Of a DNA stretch of 64,000 nt, positions 22,844-32,192 are shown piece by piece. This DNA comes from Thermothielavioides terrestris NRRL 8126 (Eukaryota; Ascomycota; Sordariomycetes; Sordariales; Chaetomiaceae): contig NC_016458.1 of assembly GCF_000226115.1 (NCBI RefSeq), forward strand, positions 7,040,001-7,104,000, in the 5' to 3' direction. Every line of letters starts with the position of its first letter. Positions within the stretch are counted from its first letter, which is position 1. The notes below the pieces were generated by a model, which saw only the letters and a program-made list of their open reading frames with translations, ran no database searches and was not told where the DNA came from. The translations under genes and the position numbers were made by a program.

Positions 22844-25202
22844 ATGACGACGCTAGGTGGGGCGACTCTCGGAGACAAGGAGCCCATCTTCGAGCTCGCA
22901 ACCGAGTGCGAGGAACGGTTCGATGAGCAAATCCGGCGGCTGAAGGCCGACGGCAAGCCTAACAGCGTAGCCGCCCTTGAGGAGCTCAGGCAGCGCTTCG
23001 CCAACTGGGCAGCCTTCCTGGGTGTCTTTGCCGACCCGAAAGTGTGCCTGGATCGCAGGCTACGGCATCATGTCGGGATCCAGGACCAGGTGCTCCGCCT
23101 GCTAGATATTATAGTGCAGAACCTTGCCTACCGTGAGCTTCAACGCCATAGTACACCACATCACGTCGACGGCTAACCATTTCCACACTGTCAGTGCATC
23201 AGCCGGATGAGTCTCCTGATCGCATGGAGATTGAGCCCGCCGAAGCTCCGCAACACCACGGTATCAGTATCGAGAGCCTCGACGCCATATCTGGCGCAAA
23301 TGACCGCTTAAACCACCTCGGTATCGCCATCCGCCAGTCTTCGGTGAGGAGCCGAACAGACAAGGCCAGAGCGTTCCAACAGACGTTCGACGTCTCCTCG
23401 TTCCAAGAGGTCGCCTACCAAGCCTTAAAGTCATTCTACCCCGACGCCAGCGAGGAGTTAATCAGGCAGCTCACCCGGTCCATGACGGAGACGTATGCAC
23501 TATTCCTCCGCTGCAAGTCGCGGCAGGGGATGCTACAGGCCCCGCGCGAGCGGCCGCGCACGCCCACCCCTCTGTCCGACATCGCCGAAGAGCCAGGAGG
23601 CGAGGCCGACGGTGGTGGCACCCACGCCGCGAGTCCCATGGACGTCGAGATGCCGGCGACGCCACAGGGAAGCAGGGAGCCAGTTGCGAGGACACCCCGG
23701 AGTCCGCCGCCGGTTCGGCAGCATGCCTGGCTCGTGGCCTCCGAGAAGCCGACGTCAGTGGACAGCCAGGAAGTCATGAGGAGGTACAACAAGTTGCTCA
23801 ATCCGTCCGTCAAGGGAACGGCCAAATCAATCCTAGTCAGCCATGTGGACTATCTGCGGCCTCCAAAAGGGAGTCTCAACTGCCAATGGTGCTTTACTCC
23901 GCTCGGTGTTGATGTCCTATCAAACGAATCAAAGTGGCAGTATGGATCCCACAATAATCACAATCCTCTTTCTGAGATGAGCCTAATTATCTGATGCGTC
24001 GTGCAACTGCAGAAAGCACGTCAACGAGGACCACAGGCCCTATGTTTGCATCTCCGAGAAGTGTGCTCAGCCTCCCAGATTCGCCGCCTCGTCCGAGTGG
24101 TTCCAGCACATGCTCAACAACCACGGCCGGAACTGGCACCGCGAGGTGCACGCGCCCTTGTTGTGGGTGTGCCCCTTATGCTTCGGCCAGGAGGAGACCA
24201 CTTTCTCTAAGCCAGCCGAGCTCGCCGATCACCTCTACGCCTTCCACGAAGGCACCTTCACCGACTCTCAGGTCCAGGCTATCGTCCAGCAGAGCCGGAT
24301 CCGCTCCCCCCGTCCCAGGGACGCATGCCCGCTCTGCTGCCTCTCGATGAAACAGCAAGAGGACCCGTCGACCAACGAGAAGGCGAAGGCGAGGCGAGGG
24401 TCATCAGCCAAGCAGCCCTTTCCAGGGGGGGTCAGGCTTCGAGGGCAGCCGTAAGCGCACCAAGACCGAGACGGGCCATGCGCAGTCCCACCAGCACGGT
24501 CACGGGGAATCGGGGACGACGGCTGCGGAACAGCGCGAAATGGACGCCCAGGCCGATCCTTCCACGGATCCGCCTCTCAACATCGAGGCGATTGCGAGCC
24601 ACGTCGCAGGCCATCTCCGGAGCATCATGTTGCTCACTCAGCGCATGATCGAGATTGATGTGGCCATGGACGTCACGGCGGACAGTAACAGTGTGTCAAG
24701 AGAGATAGACGACGACCAGGAATCCCTTGTCATGTCGGAACGGGACGACGGCGAAGACGACGACAACGATACCGAGAGCGCGCCAGACTTTGGGGGCGAG
24801 AAGCGCGAAGGGGATTGGAGAGGGGGGGATGGCGAAGACGAGCTTACGGGGACGGACGACGTCAGCGTTGCCAACGGTCTGGTCGATTGGAGCAAGATCC
24901 TGAAGAACGACGGGATCGTCAACCTGGCTGACAACCATTTGCTCCAAAGGCTGCGGCGAGCCCAGACGGAGAAGGCCATAGTATCAGGGGCCCAGGAACA
25001 CGACCGCCGTAGCAAGCCCGGTATGCAGTCTGTTGACCTCTATTCTTGGGAGTTCCGCCTCCTTCTCCTCATGATGCAACACAAGTACCCCCGGCTCCCT
25101 TATAAGCTAGTCGTGCGGATTGCGGGTACTATGCAGGTGCGCGAGGACCGTCTGCGACTTATGTGTGCTGAAGCTCTCGCAGCCGGGAGACTGAAGGAGT
25201 AA
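22844..25202 (+). CDS. fungal C2H2 zinc-finger protein, first module; frameshifted
   Basis: Member of a large fungal family of accessory C2H2 proteins (the AcuF-like C2H2 group, as I recall it); function unknown. Model: exons 22844-23132, 23195-23939, 24013 onward. Family marks in order: RFANWAAFLGVF...LDRRLRHH (residues about 50-75); LNHLGIAIRQSS; a degenerate CxxC (LNCQWC) rejoined by the splice to KHVNEDHRPYVC; SEWFQHMLNNH; WVCPLC; AELADHLYAFH; ACPLCCLSM. The frame then breaks at a run of seven Gs (24425-24431): one frame stops at 24454 while another carries on with GFEGSRKRTKTE and HVAGHLRSIMLL, as the family expects, to a stop at 25202. A donor at 25199 (GTAAGT) could instead splice in frame to 25307. 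It is probably a pseudogene unless the G run is a sequencing error. Confidence 0.6.
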
Positions 25203-25306
25203 GTAGAAACGCGAGATCATCTTGCAGAAATCAACTCGCCGCTACCACGCCTATGCCATCATATACCGTCTATCGTACTAAAGACGTAGACTAACCCTTC
25301 CACCAG

Positions 25307-26486
25307 TATCTTACCTCCGAAATTGCCTGTGAGCAAGCAGTACGCGGGGAATGTGTACCTACGAAAGCCTATACAGGGTCTTTGCCCCTACTGTGCGCGT
25401 ATAGATACTAGCTAGATGTCGGTAGATGATAAGTAGTAAGTCTCTTCTATCCTTCTAGCTCTGGCTCTCTCGCCTGCTTCCTATTTTGTTTCCCTTTGTT
25501 TATTACGTGCCTCCCAGAAAGTGGACGATACTAATGCTCTTCGGCCTTCTCAACCTAGCTCTCACTTAACCGCCGACATCGAGCCGTGGGTGTGTATCTC
25601 GGACGAATGCACCAAGCCGTTTGTCTACTTCGGCACCTTTAAGGAGTGGAGATCCTACATGAAAGACAGGCACTCGCGAGTCTGGTACTACATCCTCCTC
25701 GACGATGACCTAGAGTATCACTGTACCCTTTGCAGCCCCTCGCCTCCGTTTGTCAGCAAGGCGGCCTTCGACAGCCACGTGCTCTCTGTCCATCACGGCC
25801 GCGTCAACGACGCTGAGGACAATCCCCCTCCGCTGGTCAGAAGCCGGAAGTTCGGTAATATGGGGCTCTTCATCTGCCCGCTATGCGGGTTCGCCATTAT
25901 GGACGAGCAGCTCATCGCATCGCATGTCGGGCTCCACCTTGAGACCCTCGCTTTCTCCTGCCTGCGCAACCTGAACCCCCAGGGCAGAGACGATTCCTCC
26001 ACCGGCTCCGGGGACACAGACCTGGCCACATGCCCGACGAAACGTCTCTCGGGGGGCCGTCGAATCCTCGGCTCCGACCTAGACCCAGACCCCGACAACG
26101 GTCCGGAGCAGCAGGCCATGCAGGACCTGCGGCAGGAGGAATACAACGAGAATTTATTCAGAGAGCAGGTCGACCAAGAGGAGGTGCCGCCGTACTACCT
26201 CGAGAGTGCGGACGAGGACTGGGAGTTCCTGAATGGGGCGCTCAACCGAAGCGACATGGTGCCGATACGCCCAGGCTCGCCCAGGCATGCTTTTGCAGCG
26301 CGCCAACATCCTGAATACATCCTCACAGACCCTACCAGTCAGCAGACGGGTCTGCCCCAGTTCGGTAGCGGGCTGTCCAATGTCGGCTTTGGCGGCGGTG
26401 GTGATAGTGACGGCGGTGATGCTGACGGCGATGGTGCTGGCGGCCGCGGTCTTCGGCGGCGGTCGTTTTGGCGGTGGTGGCGGTGA
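25307..26486 (+). CDS. second C2H2 zinc-finger module, same or adjacent gene, with in-frame TAG
   Basis: After an acceptor with a CTAAC branch (AG at 25305-25306) the frame gives ILPPKLPVSKQYAG then GLCPYC, the usual start of another family C2H2 module. It meets TAG at 25413-25415, where a CAG in CpA context would fit RIP. Further on, an open stretch from 25518, after an acceptor CTCCCAG, has no early ATG and so looks like an internal exon. It continues HLTADIEPWVC, FGTFKEWRSYMKDRH, YHCTLC, SKAAFDSHVLSVHH, LFICPLCGF and SHVGLHLETLAFSCLRNL. The acidic tail contains SADEDWEFLNG and ends in Gly/Asp/Arg-rich sequence encoded by GGC/GGT repeats. The exact exon ends between 25398 and 25518 are unresolved. 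Fusion with the preceding module is my preferred reading. Confidence 0.55.
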
Positions 26487-26646
26487 TGGCGGTGGTGGTT
26501 GTCAGGCCCGAAACTTTTTCAGGCTCGTGAGCCGAGCCTTCCTGGCACCCTGACACAGCAGGCTGTTCTCTTTGGCTCTACCCTTAGCATCTCGGCTAGG
26601 CCTAACCCAGTATGCGCTGAGAAAATGCAGAGATTAGTAACTTTAC

Positions 26647-26853
26647 TGATACGGAAAAGAAAAGGCAAGGCCAAATGGGGTGTCAAAATAACTGTATTGT
26701 GGTGGTTGATGGTTCGAAAGTGTGGAAGAACCACAAAGCTGCAAGGCCTGTAGGTAAATCTGGGCCACAGTGGGCACAGACCACCTGCCTTGCAAAGAGC
26801 CTTATCTTATCTACAGATTACCTGACACCCCCCTTTCCACTAGCACTGTATCA
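26647..26853 (-). repeat. LTR of compact element (3' LTR in element orientation)
   Basis: 207 bp, TGATACGGAAAAG...CACTGTATCA, preceded by TSD TTTAC. Differences from the partner include several A/G and C/T changes and a variable stretch around 26715-26740. Confidence 0.92.
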
Positions 26854-26943
26854 AGTGCCGGCCCACAAAAGAAAACGCCAGTGCCCTCACTGGCTTGCAT
26901 GCCGGCGAGGTGGGTTACCCAGATGCCGGTAGGTTGGCCTGAG

Positions 26944-28056
26944 TCACCCTGGGAGTGCCAGGCTTGCCAACAGGGCAAGCAGTGGCCTGGGGTCTACGCG
27001 CACCATTCCTCCACTCCTCCAACCTGTGTTCTCGATGATCCAATCCTTCAATTCCTTGGCCGGCCCTGTGGTGCCCTGGGATGGCCTGGCATGGCCATGG
27101 GCACGCAAGTGGTTGAATAGGCCGTTCCTGGATTCGAAGGTCTGGCCGCAGGTGCGGCAGGTGCAGTGTCGTGGGGTTCGGTGAGTGTGTGGCTTGGCTG
27201 TTGGCCGGGCAGTTGGCTGAGCCGTTGGCTGGGCCGTTGGCTGGGCAGTTGGCTGAGCCGTTGGCTGGGTGGTCGGCTGGGTGGTTGGCTGAGCCGTTGG
27301 CTGGGTGGTCGGCTGGGTGGTTGGCTGGCCCGTCGAAGTGGCCGTCGACTGGGCCGTCGAAGTGGCCGTCGACTGGGCCGTCGAAGTGGCCGTCGACTGG
27401 GCCGTTGCCAGGGCAATTGACAGAGCCGAACTGGGCAATGGAACTGGGCTAGGCGACGAAAAAGCTGTCGGGTCCTCGCGACCACTGGGCTGAACGTAGC
27501 CAATGGGCCGAACATGGCCATCAGGCTGTCGGCTACAACAGTTGGAATAGACGTGGTGGAAGAGAGCGTTCCGGCTTAGAAAAACTGCCTGGCATTTGTT
27601 GCAAGTGCGGTGGCTGCCGTCGACTGGCTCCGGCTGGATGGAAGCAACCACTTGAACTGGTTGAATAGAAGCGATTGCTTTGATCTTGGATGCCTGGCGA
27701 AGGACTTGAATTTCGGCTTTTAAAGCTTTGTTTTTGGCTTTTAAGGCCTTGTTTTCAGCTTGGTAGTTCTCAGTGTAGTCAAGTGCCTTGTCGATACGCT
27801 TTATAAGCCCCTCTATCTCCTTCTCTCGAGCGCGAAGCTCTTGTTTAAGGTTCCAGACCTCGGATTTGAGTGCCTGGGTGGTTTGGCTATAGTACGACAT
27901 CTTGGTGGAATCTGACGATTCGAAATGGTGGTCAATCGATTGGTTCGGTCGGCTCGAATAGATCGGTCGGCTCGAATGGTTCGGTCGGCTCGAATGGTTC
28001 GGTCGGCTCGAATGGTTCGGTCGGCTCGAATGGTTCAAATGGTTAGAATGGTTCAA
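26944..28056 (-). CDS. coiled-coil / C2H2 zinc-finger protein of the compact LTR element, gag-like
   Basis: Intact frame of 370 codons in the element's sense direction, starting 66 bp inside the 5' LTR. The first 50 residues are a tandem NHSSRP repeat, so the true start may be Met-53 (ATG at 27900). A leucine/lysine coiled coil follows (residues about 60-120, LKQELRAREKEIEGL and KALKAKNKALKAEI). Finger 1 is CX2CX12HX4C (CNKCQAVF...HHVYSNC). A long Thr/Gln/Pro/Ala repeat linker is next, then finger 2, CX2CX12HX3H (CRTCGQTF...NHLRAH). Both fingers share the spacing FxSRNxLFxH. Position and coiled coil suggest a nucleic-acid-binding, gag-like product that may use polymerase supplied in trans. 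No homologue is named with certainty. Confidence 0.75.
   Translation of the reverse strand: MNHSNHLNHSSRPNHSSRPNHSSRPNHSSRPIYSSRPNQSIDHHFESSDSTKMSYYSQTTQALKSEVWNLKQELRAREKEIEGLIKRIDKALDYTENYQAENKALKAKNKALKAEIQVLRQASKIKAIASIQPVQVVASIQPEPVDGSHRTCNKCQAVFLSRNALFHHVYSNCCSRQPDGHVRPIGYVQPSGREDPTAFSSPSPVPLPSSALSIALATAQSTATSTAQSTATSTAQSTATSTGQPTTQPTTQPTAQPTTQPTTQPTAQPTAQPTAQPTAQPTARPTAKPHTHRTPRHCTCRTCGQTFESRNGLFNHLRAHGHARPSQGTTGPAKELKDWIIENTGWRSGGMVRVDPRPLLALLASLALPG
27213..27332 (-). repeat. 10 copies of a 12-bp repeat inside the element ORF
   Basis: Plus-strand unit TTGGCTGGGCCG and variants, ten times in phase with the frame; on the coding strand it encodes the QPT(A/T) repeat between the two zinc fingers. 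Confidence 0.85.
27327..27398 (-). repeat. 3 copies of a 24-bp repeat inside the element ORF
   Basis: Plus-strand unit of 24 bp beginning GGGCCGTCGAAG, three nearly identical copies. It encodes the STATSTAQ repeat and adjoins the 12-bp array. Confidence 0.85.
27941..28030 (-). repeat. 5 copies of an 18-bp repeat inside the element ORF
   Basis: Unit TGGTTCGGTCGGCTCGAA in five tandem copies, encoding the NHSSRP repeat at the predicted N-terminus. The second copy varies (TAGATCGG). Confidence 0.85.
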
Positions 28057-28109
28057 ATGGACGGAATGGATGGAATGGATGGTATGGTGGTCAACACGAT
28101 CTTGTAGTC

Positions 28110-28119
28110 GCAGCTACCA
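28110..28119 (-). other. primer-binding site of compact LTR element
   Basis: Minus strand TGGTAGCTGC, beginning 2 nt inside the 5' LTR. It is complementary to a tRNA 3' end reading GCAGCTACCA. This fits the initiator-Met tRNA of filamentous ascomycetes as I remember it (acceptor stem AGCUGC), the primer also used by yeast Ty1. Confidence 0.65.
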
Positions 28120-28121
28120 TT

Positions 28122-28328
28122 TGATACGGAAAAGAAAAGGCAAGGCCGAATGGGGTGTCAAAATAACTGTATTGTGGTGGTTGATGGTAAGATGTGTGGA
28201 AAATCCACAAGGCTGCAAGGCCTGCAGGTAAATCTGGGCCACAGTGGGCACAGACCACCTGCCTTGCAAGGAGCCTTATCTTATCTACAGATTACCTGAC
28301 ACCCCCCTTTTCCACCAGTACTGTATCA
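28122..28328 (-). repeat. LTR of compact element (5' LTR in element orientation)
   Basis: 207 bp, TGATACGGAAAAG...TACTGTATCA, followed by TSD TTTAC (28329-28333). Confidence 0.92.
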
Positions 28329-28333
28329 TTTAC

Positions 28334-28881
28334 TTTCGTAAAGCACTTATAGAGATATTAAGCTAAGCAACCAAAAGAAAAAAAAAAGGAAAGAAGGAAA
28401 GAAAGGAAAAAAAAAAGAAGAAGATAATTCAATCCAAAAGTCTATGATTCGAGTTTAGTATGAGCGTACCTAGTCACGTGGCACAGGTCGGTGGGGCAGT
28501 CGCGACGGGCAGTCTGAGAAGGGCATCTCTTCGTCTCTTAGTTACAAGCATATTCCGCCTGGCAAATGCACAGACCCACCCACCAAAGCTCGATAGATAC
28601 CTGGATAACCGAGGTTTCCTTTAAGGTGCCGTGAAGGCTAACACTTGCGTCAGCCTCGGCACCGGAGCCGATGACAACCAACCTGACCCAACTGCCACAG
28701 CTTGTGCCCCGCCTGCTCCCAGCTGCTTTCGACGATTGTCGACGACGTTCGATGGTGGCCTCGATTATTTTCGAAGGAGACTTGAGGGGAATCCGAGAGT
28801 TGACCTGACTGATGGTGTCTTGCGCAGCTACCTCGGTGCCTTATACCTGACGATCCCAGGACCCACGAGCGGCTTCTCGAG
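28334..28881. other. upstream region of the Lon gene with purine tract
   Basis: It holds a nearly pure A/G tract at about 28370-28432 next to the LTR element, then GC-balanced sequence that must contain the Lon promoter and leader. No gene was seen. Confidence 0.5.
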
Positions 28882-31800
28882 ATGGACCGGAAGACAGCGA
28901 CGCTCCCTATCCTTGTGCTTCCGCGCAACACCGTTCTTTTACCGGGCATAGTTCAACGCATTGTCGTCTCATCGAACCGCCCGGACATCGCATCGCTGCT
29001 CGCGGCCGTCTACACGCGCGCTGCTTCCAAGGCGCCGAACGGCCGCATCGATGCCGTCCCCATCGCGTGCATCCCCCTCGCCTCCCCGTTCCTCGGCCCC
29101 AACGGGCAGCTCCTGATCCAGGATGGCGAGCGAGCCGTCCGCCCCAACCGCGGGGATGTCGATCCGGCCAAGGCTTCCAAATCCGATCTCTTCGACTGGG
29201 GGGTCGCCGCTCGGATCACGGGCCTCGAGGGTGGCGTGGGGGAGTTCACATTGCTGGTCCAGGGCGTCACCCGCGTCCGGCTTGAGAAGGCGTACCGCGA
29301 GAAGTCCTATCTCGAGGGCAAGGTGGTCTATTTCCAGGACGAGGAGAGCCGCGTGGACGCCACCCTGGAAGAGCTCGCCCAGCACCTAAAGCTTCTATCC
29401 AGGGAACTTGTCGCCGTGCTCAGGCTGTCGGCCATCCTCCCGCGCTCCAACGGGCTCTCCCCGTTGCTGGCCCGCCGGCTCGACCTCTTCATCACGAGAC
29501 AGAGGCAACCGGGCGCTCTCGCCGACTTTATGGCCAACATTTTGTCATTGTCGAACGAGGAGAAGCTCCAGGTGCTGGCTCTGGTGGATGTCAAAGAGCG
29601 AGTCACGAAAGTTATCGAGCTGCTGGACCGCGAAGTGGGCAACCTCAAGAATAACATGAAGATTACGACCTACACCACCACCACAATACCGTTCGACGTC
29701 GATCCCGATACGCCCAGGAACGAGATCGAGAAGATATGGAGATCAGGAATACCAAGAGCACCCGTCAAGGTCGGCACCTCGTCGGGGATGGGTGTCCCTT
29801 TCCCGCCCCCGCCGAAGCTGATGGGCCGGCGCGGCGGGGATGCGGACGAAGATGACCCGGAACCCAACGAAATAGATGAGTTGAAAAAGAGGCTTGACGC
29901 CGCAAAACTGTCCCCCGAGGCTGCCAAGGTTGCCGACAGGGAGCTCAAGCGGCTCAGGAAGATCCATCCTGCGCAGGCTGAGCACGCTGTTTTGCGAGCG
30001 TACCTTGAGACCCTGGCCGATATTCCTTGGACGACGACGACCAACGACCGCCTCGGTCCGGAGACGCTTTCCAGGGCGCGGAAACAATTAGACGACGACC
30101 ATTACGGCCTGGAGAAGGTCAAGAAGCGACTCCTGGAGTACCTGGCTGTTCTTCGGTTAAAGCAATCCATCAATGATGACGTGGATGCGCAGATCAAGAA
30201 GGCCGAGGAGGAGCTCGGTACAGCGGATGCGGCAAGCACGGACGAGAAGGCCGATGCCCCCTCGCTGGACCCCACCTTGGAGGAGAAGATTAAAGCCAAC
30301 AGGGCGAAGCTGGACGTCTTGAGGAGCAAGCGCATGGTCGACAAGTCGCCCATTCTCTTGCTCGTCGGCCCACCAGGAGTCGGCAAGACAAGTCTCGCGC
30401 GATCGATTGCCATCGCGCTGGGGAGGAAGTTCCACCGAATCAGTCTCGGGGGGGTCCGCGACGAAGCCGAGATCAAAGGCCACAGGAGGACCTACGTTGC
30501 TGCCATGCCTGGCCTGATAGTGAACGGCCTCAAGAAAGTTGGGGTAGCAAATCCGGTCTTCCTGCTGGACGAGATTGACAAAGTGGGCGGCTCCAGCTTC
30601 CATGGAGACCCCTCGGCCGCCATGCTCGAGGTGCTGGACCCGGAGCAAAACCACTCGTTTTCCGATCACTACGTGAACATTCCGATTGACCGTACGTCAA
30701 CCTTGCGCTCCTTTTTTGGCTGCTTAACAGCTGCGTGGCCCTCCGTTGCTCCCGAGAACAACTCTTTCGCTCACAAGCTGCTTCCTGAGCTGCTCTTGAT
30801 GTTCAATCGGGAAACTCACTAACATTGTTGAACAGTCAGCAAGGTCATGTTCATCGCCACGGCCAATAGTCTCGACACCATCCCGCCCCCGCTTCTCGAC
30901 CGCATGGAGACTATCCACCTCCCGGGCTACACGACGCTGGAGAAGCGGCACATCGCCATGCAGCACCTGGTGCCAAAACAGCTCCGTGCAAACGGCCTGA
31001 GCGAGAACCAGGTCATCTTCGCGGAGGAGGCCATCGCCAAGATCATCGAGTCCTACACGCGCGAGGCTGGTGTGCGCAACCTCGAGCGCGAGATCTCTGC
31101 GGTGCTTCGCGGCAAGGCCGTGGAGCTCGCCGACGCCAAGGACGCGGGCAACCTTGAGCGGTACGACCCGCACGTCGGCGTCGACGACCTGGAGCGGTTC
31201 CTGGGCATCGAGAAGTTCGAGGAAGAGATCGCCCAGCAGACGAGCCGGCCGGGCATCGTCACGGGCCTCGTCGCCTACAGCGCCGGCGGCAACGGGAGCA
31301 TCCTGTTCATTGAGGTGGCGGACATGCCGGGCAACGGCACGGTCCAGCTGACGGGCAGGCTCGGCGAAACGCTGAAGGAGAGCGTCGAAGTCGCCTTGAG
31401 TTGGGTCAAGGCGCACGCTTTCGAGCTGGGCCTGGCGCGGAGCGCCTCCGAGAATATCCTGAAAGACCGGAGCATCCATGTCCACTGCCCGTCCGGGGCG
31501 ATCCCCAAGGATGGGCCGAGCAGCGGCATTGCGCAAGCCATGGCGTTGATTTCGCTCTTCTCTGGCAAAGCGGTGCCTCCCACCCTGGCAATGACCGTGA
31601 GTAGCCTACGCTTCGTCTACCCTTCAAGCCCCTCTCATTCATCTTACTCGGCCTTATACCCACTTGCTGGAATGTACATACAGCTAACCAGACATCTCTC
31701 TCCGACACGTAGGGCGAGATCTCACTGCGAGGCCGCATTCTTCCGGTAAGCAGCCCTTCATTCCCTCTCACGGTATCCTGAGGGTCGTCAACGCTCTCAT

Positions 31801-32192
31801 GAGCAGGGCATTTGTTCCCAGCTGCTTCCCAAGCACCAGAGAACCGAGTGAAATTTCTGACGCATGTTGTGCTAGGTCGGCGGGATCAAAGAGAAGCTCA
31901 TCGGCGCTCTGCGGGCGGGAGTCCGTACGGTCTTACTGCCCGCCCAAAATCGCAAGGACCTCAAAGACGTGCCCCAGGAGGTGAAGGACGGCCTGGAAGT
32001 TGTCTATGTCAGGTAATGTCACTCTCCCGAATTCGAAGGGCGTTTCAACGCGGCGAAGGCATCGGGAACGCGAGCAGTTGCTGACTTGCCTTTGTCCCCC
32101 GCAGCCACATCTGGCAAGCCATCCGCCATGTCTGGCCGGACGGCGGGTGGCCGAGCGAGCAGGATCATCCCGGCATCCAGAGCCGGCTGTGA
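28882..32192 (+). CDS. Lon protease homolog 2, peroxisomal (PTS1 SRL)
   Basis: ATP-dependent Ser/Lys protease of the peroxisomal matrix, degrading misfolded or oxidised matrix proteins. Model: exons 28882-30691, 30836-31596, 31713-31745 (33 nt), 31876-32012 and 32105-32192; 942 aa. All introns are GT...AG and the first has a clear CTAAC branch. Order: Lon substrate-binding N-domain (residues about 8-250), linker, AAA+ with Walker A GPPGVGKT (about 496-503), Walker B VFLLDEID (about 559-566), then the protease domain with catalytic Ser-832 in PKDGPSSG and Lys-873 in GGIKEKL. The protein ends in Ser-Arg-Leu, a classical peroxisomal targeting signal encoded by the last exon, and has no mitochondrial presequence. 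This distinguishes it from mitochondrial PIM1. Confidence 0.96.

Larger units (their letters stand above)
26647..28328 (-). mobile_element. compact 1.68-kb LTR retroelement with intact C2H2 ORF
   Basis: Two direct repeats of exactly 207 bp, each starting TGATAC and ending GTATCA, bound a 1268-bp interior. The host target TTTAC is duplicated on both sides (26642-26646 and 28329-28333). On the minus strand a primer-binding site TGGTAGCTGC starts 2 nt inside the right LTR (28119 downward), so the right LTR is the 5' one. The only ORF is on the same strand and fills the interior. It has no RT, protease or integrase, and no good polypurine tract is visible before the left LTR. The LTRs differ at about a dozen sites, so insertion is not very recent, yet the ORF is intact and the element is not AT-shifted. 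Confidence 0.9.

Noticed and set aside
27166..27493. Plus-strand open frames with Trp/Gly repeats opposite the compact element's ORF
   Set aside because: They are the complement of the tandem repeats in the minus-strand zinc-finger ORF.
26647..28328. Reading the compact element as a DNA transposon because its ends are TGATAC/GTATCA
   Set aside because: The 207-bp repeats are direct, not inverted, and a primer-binding site and 5-bp target duplication fit an LTR element.
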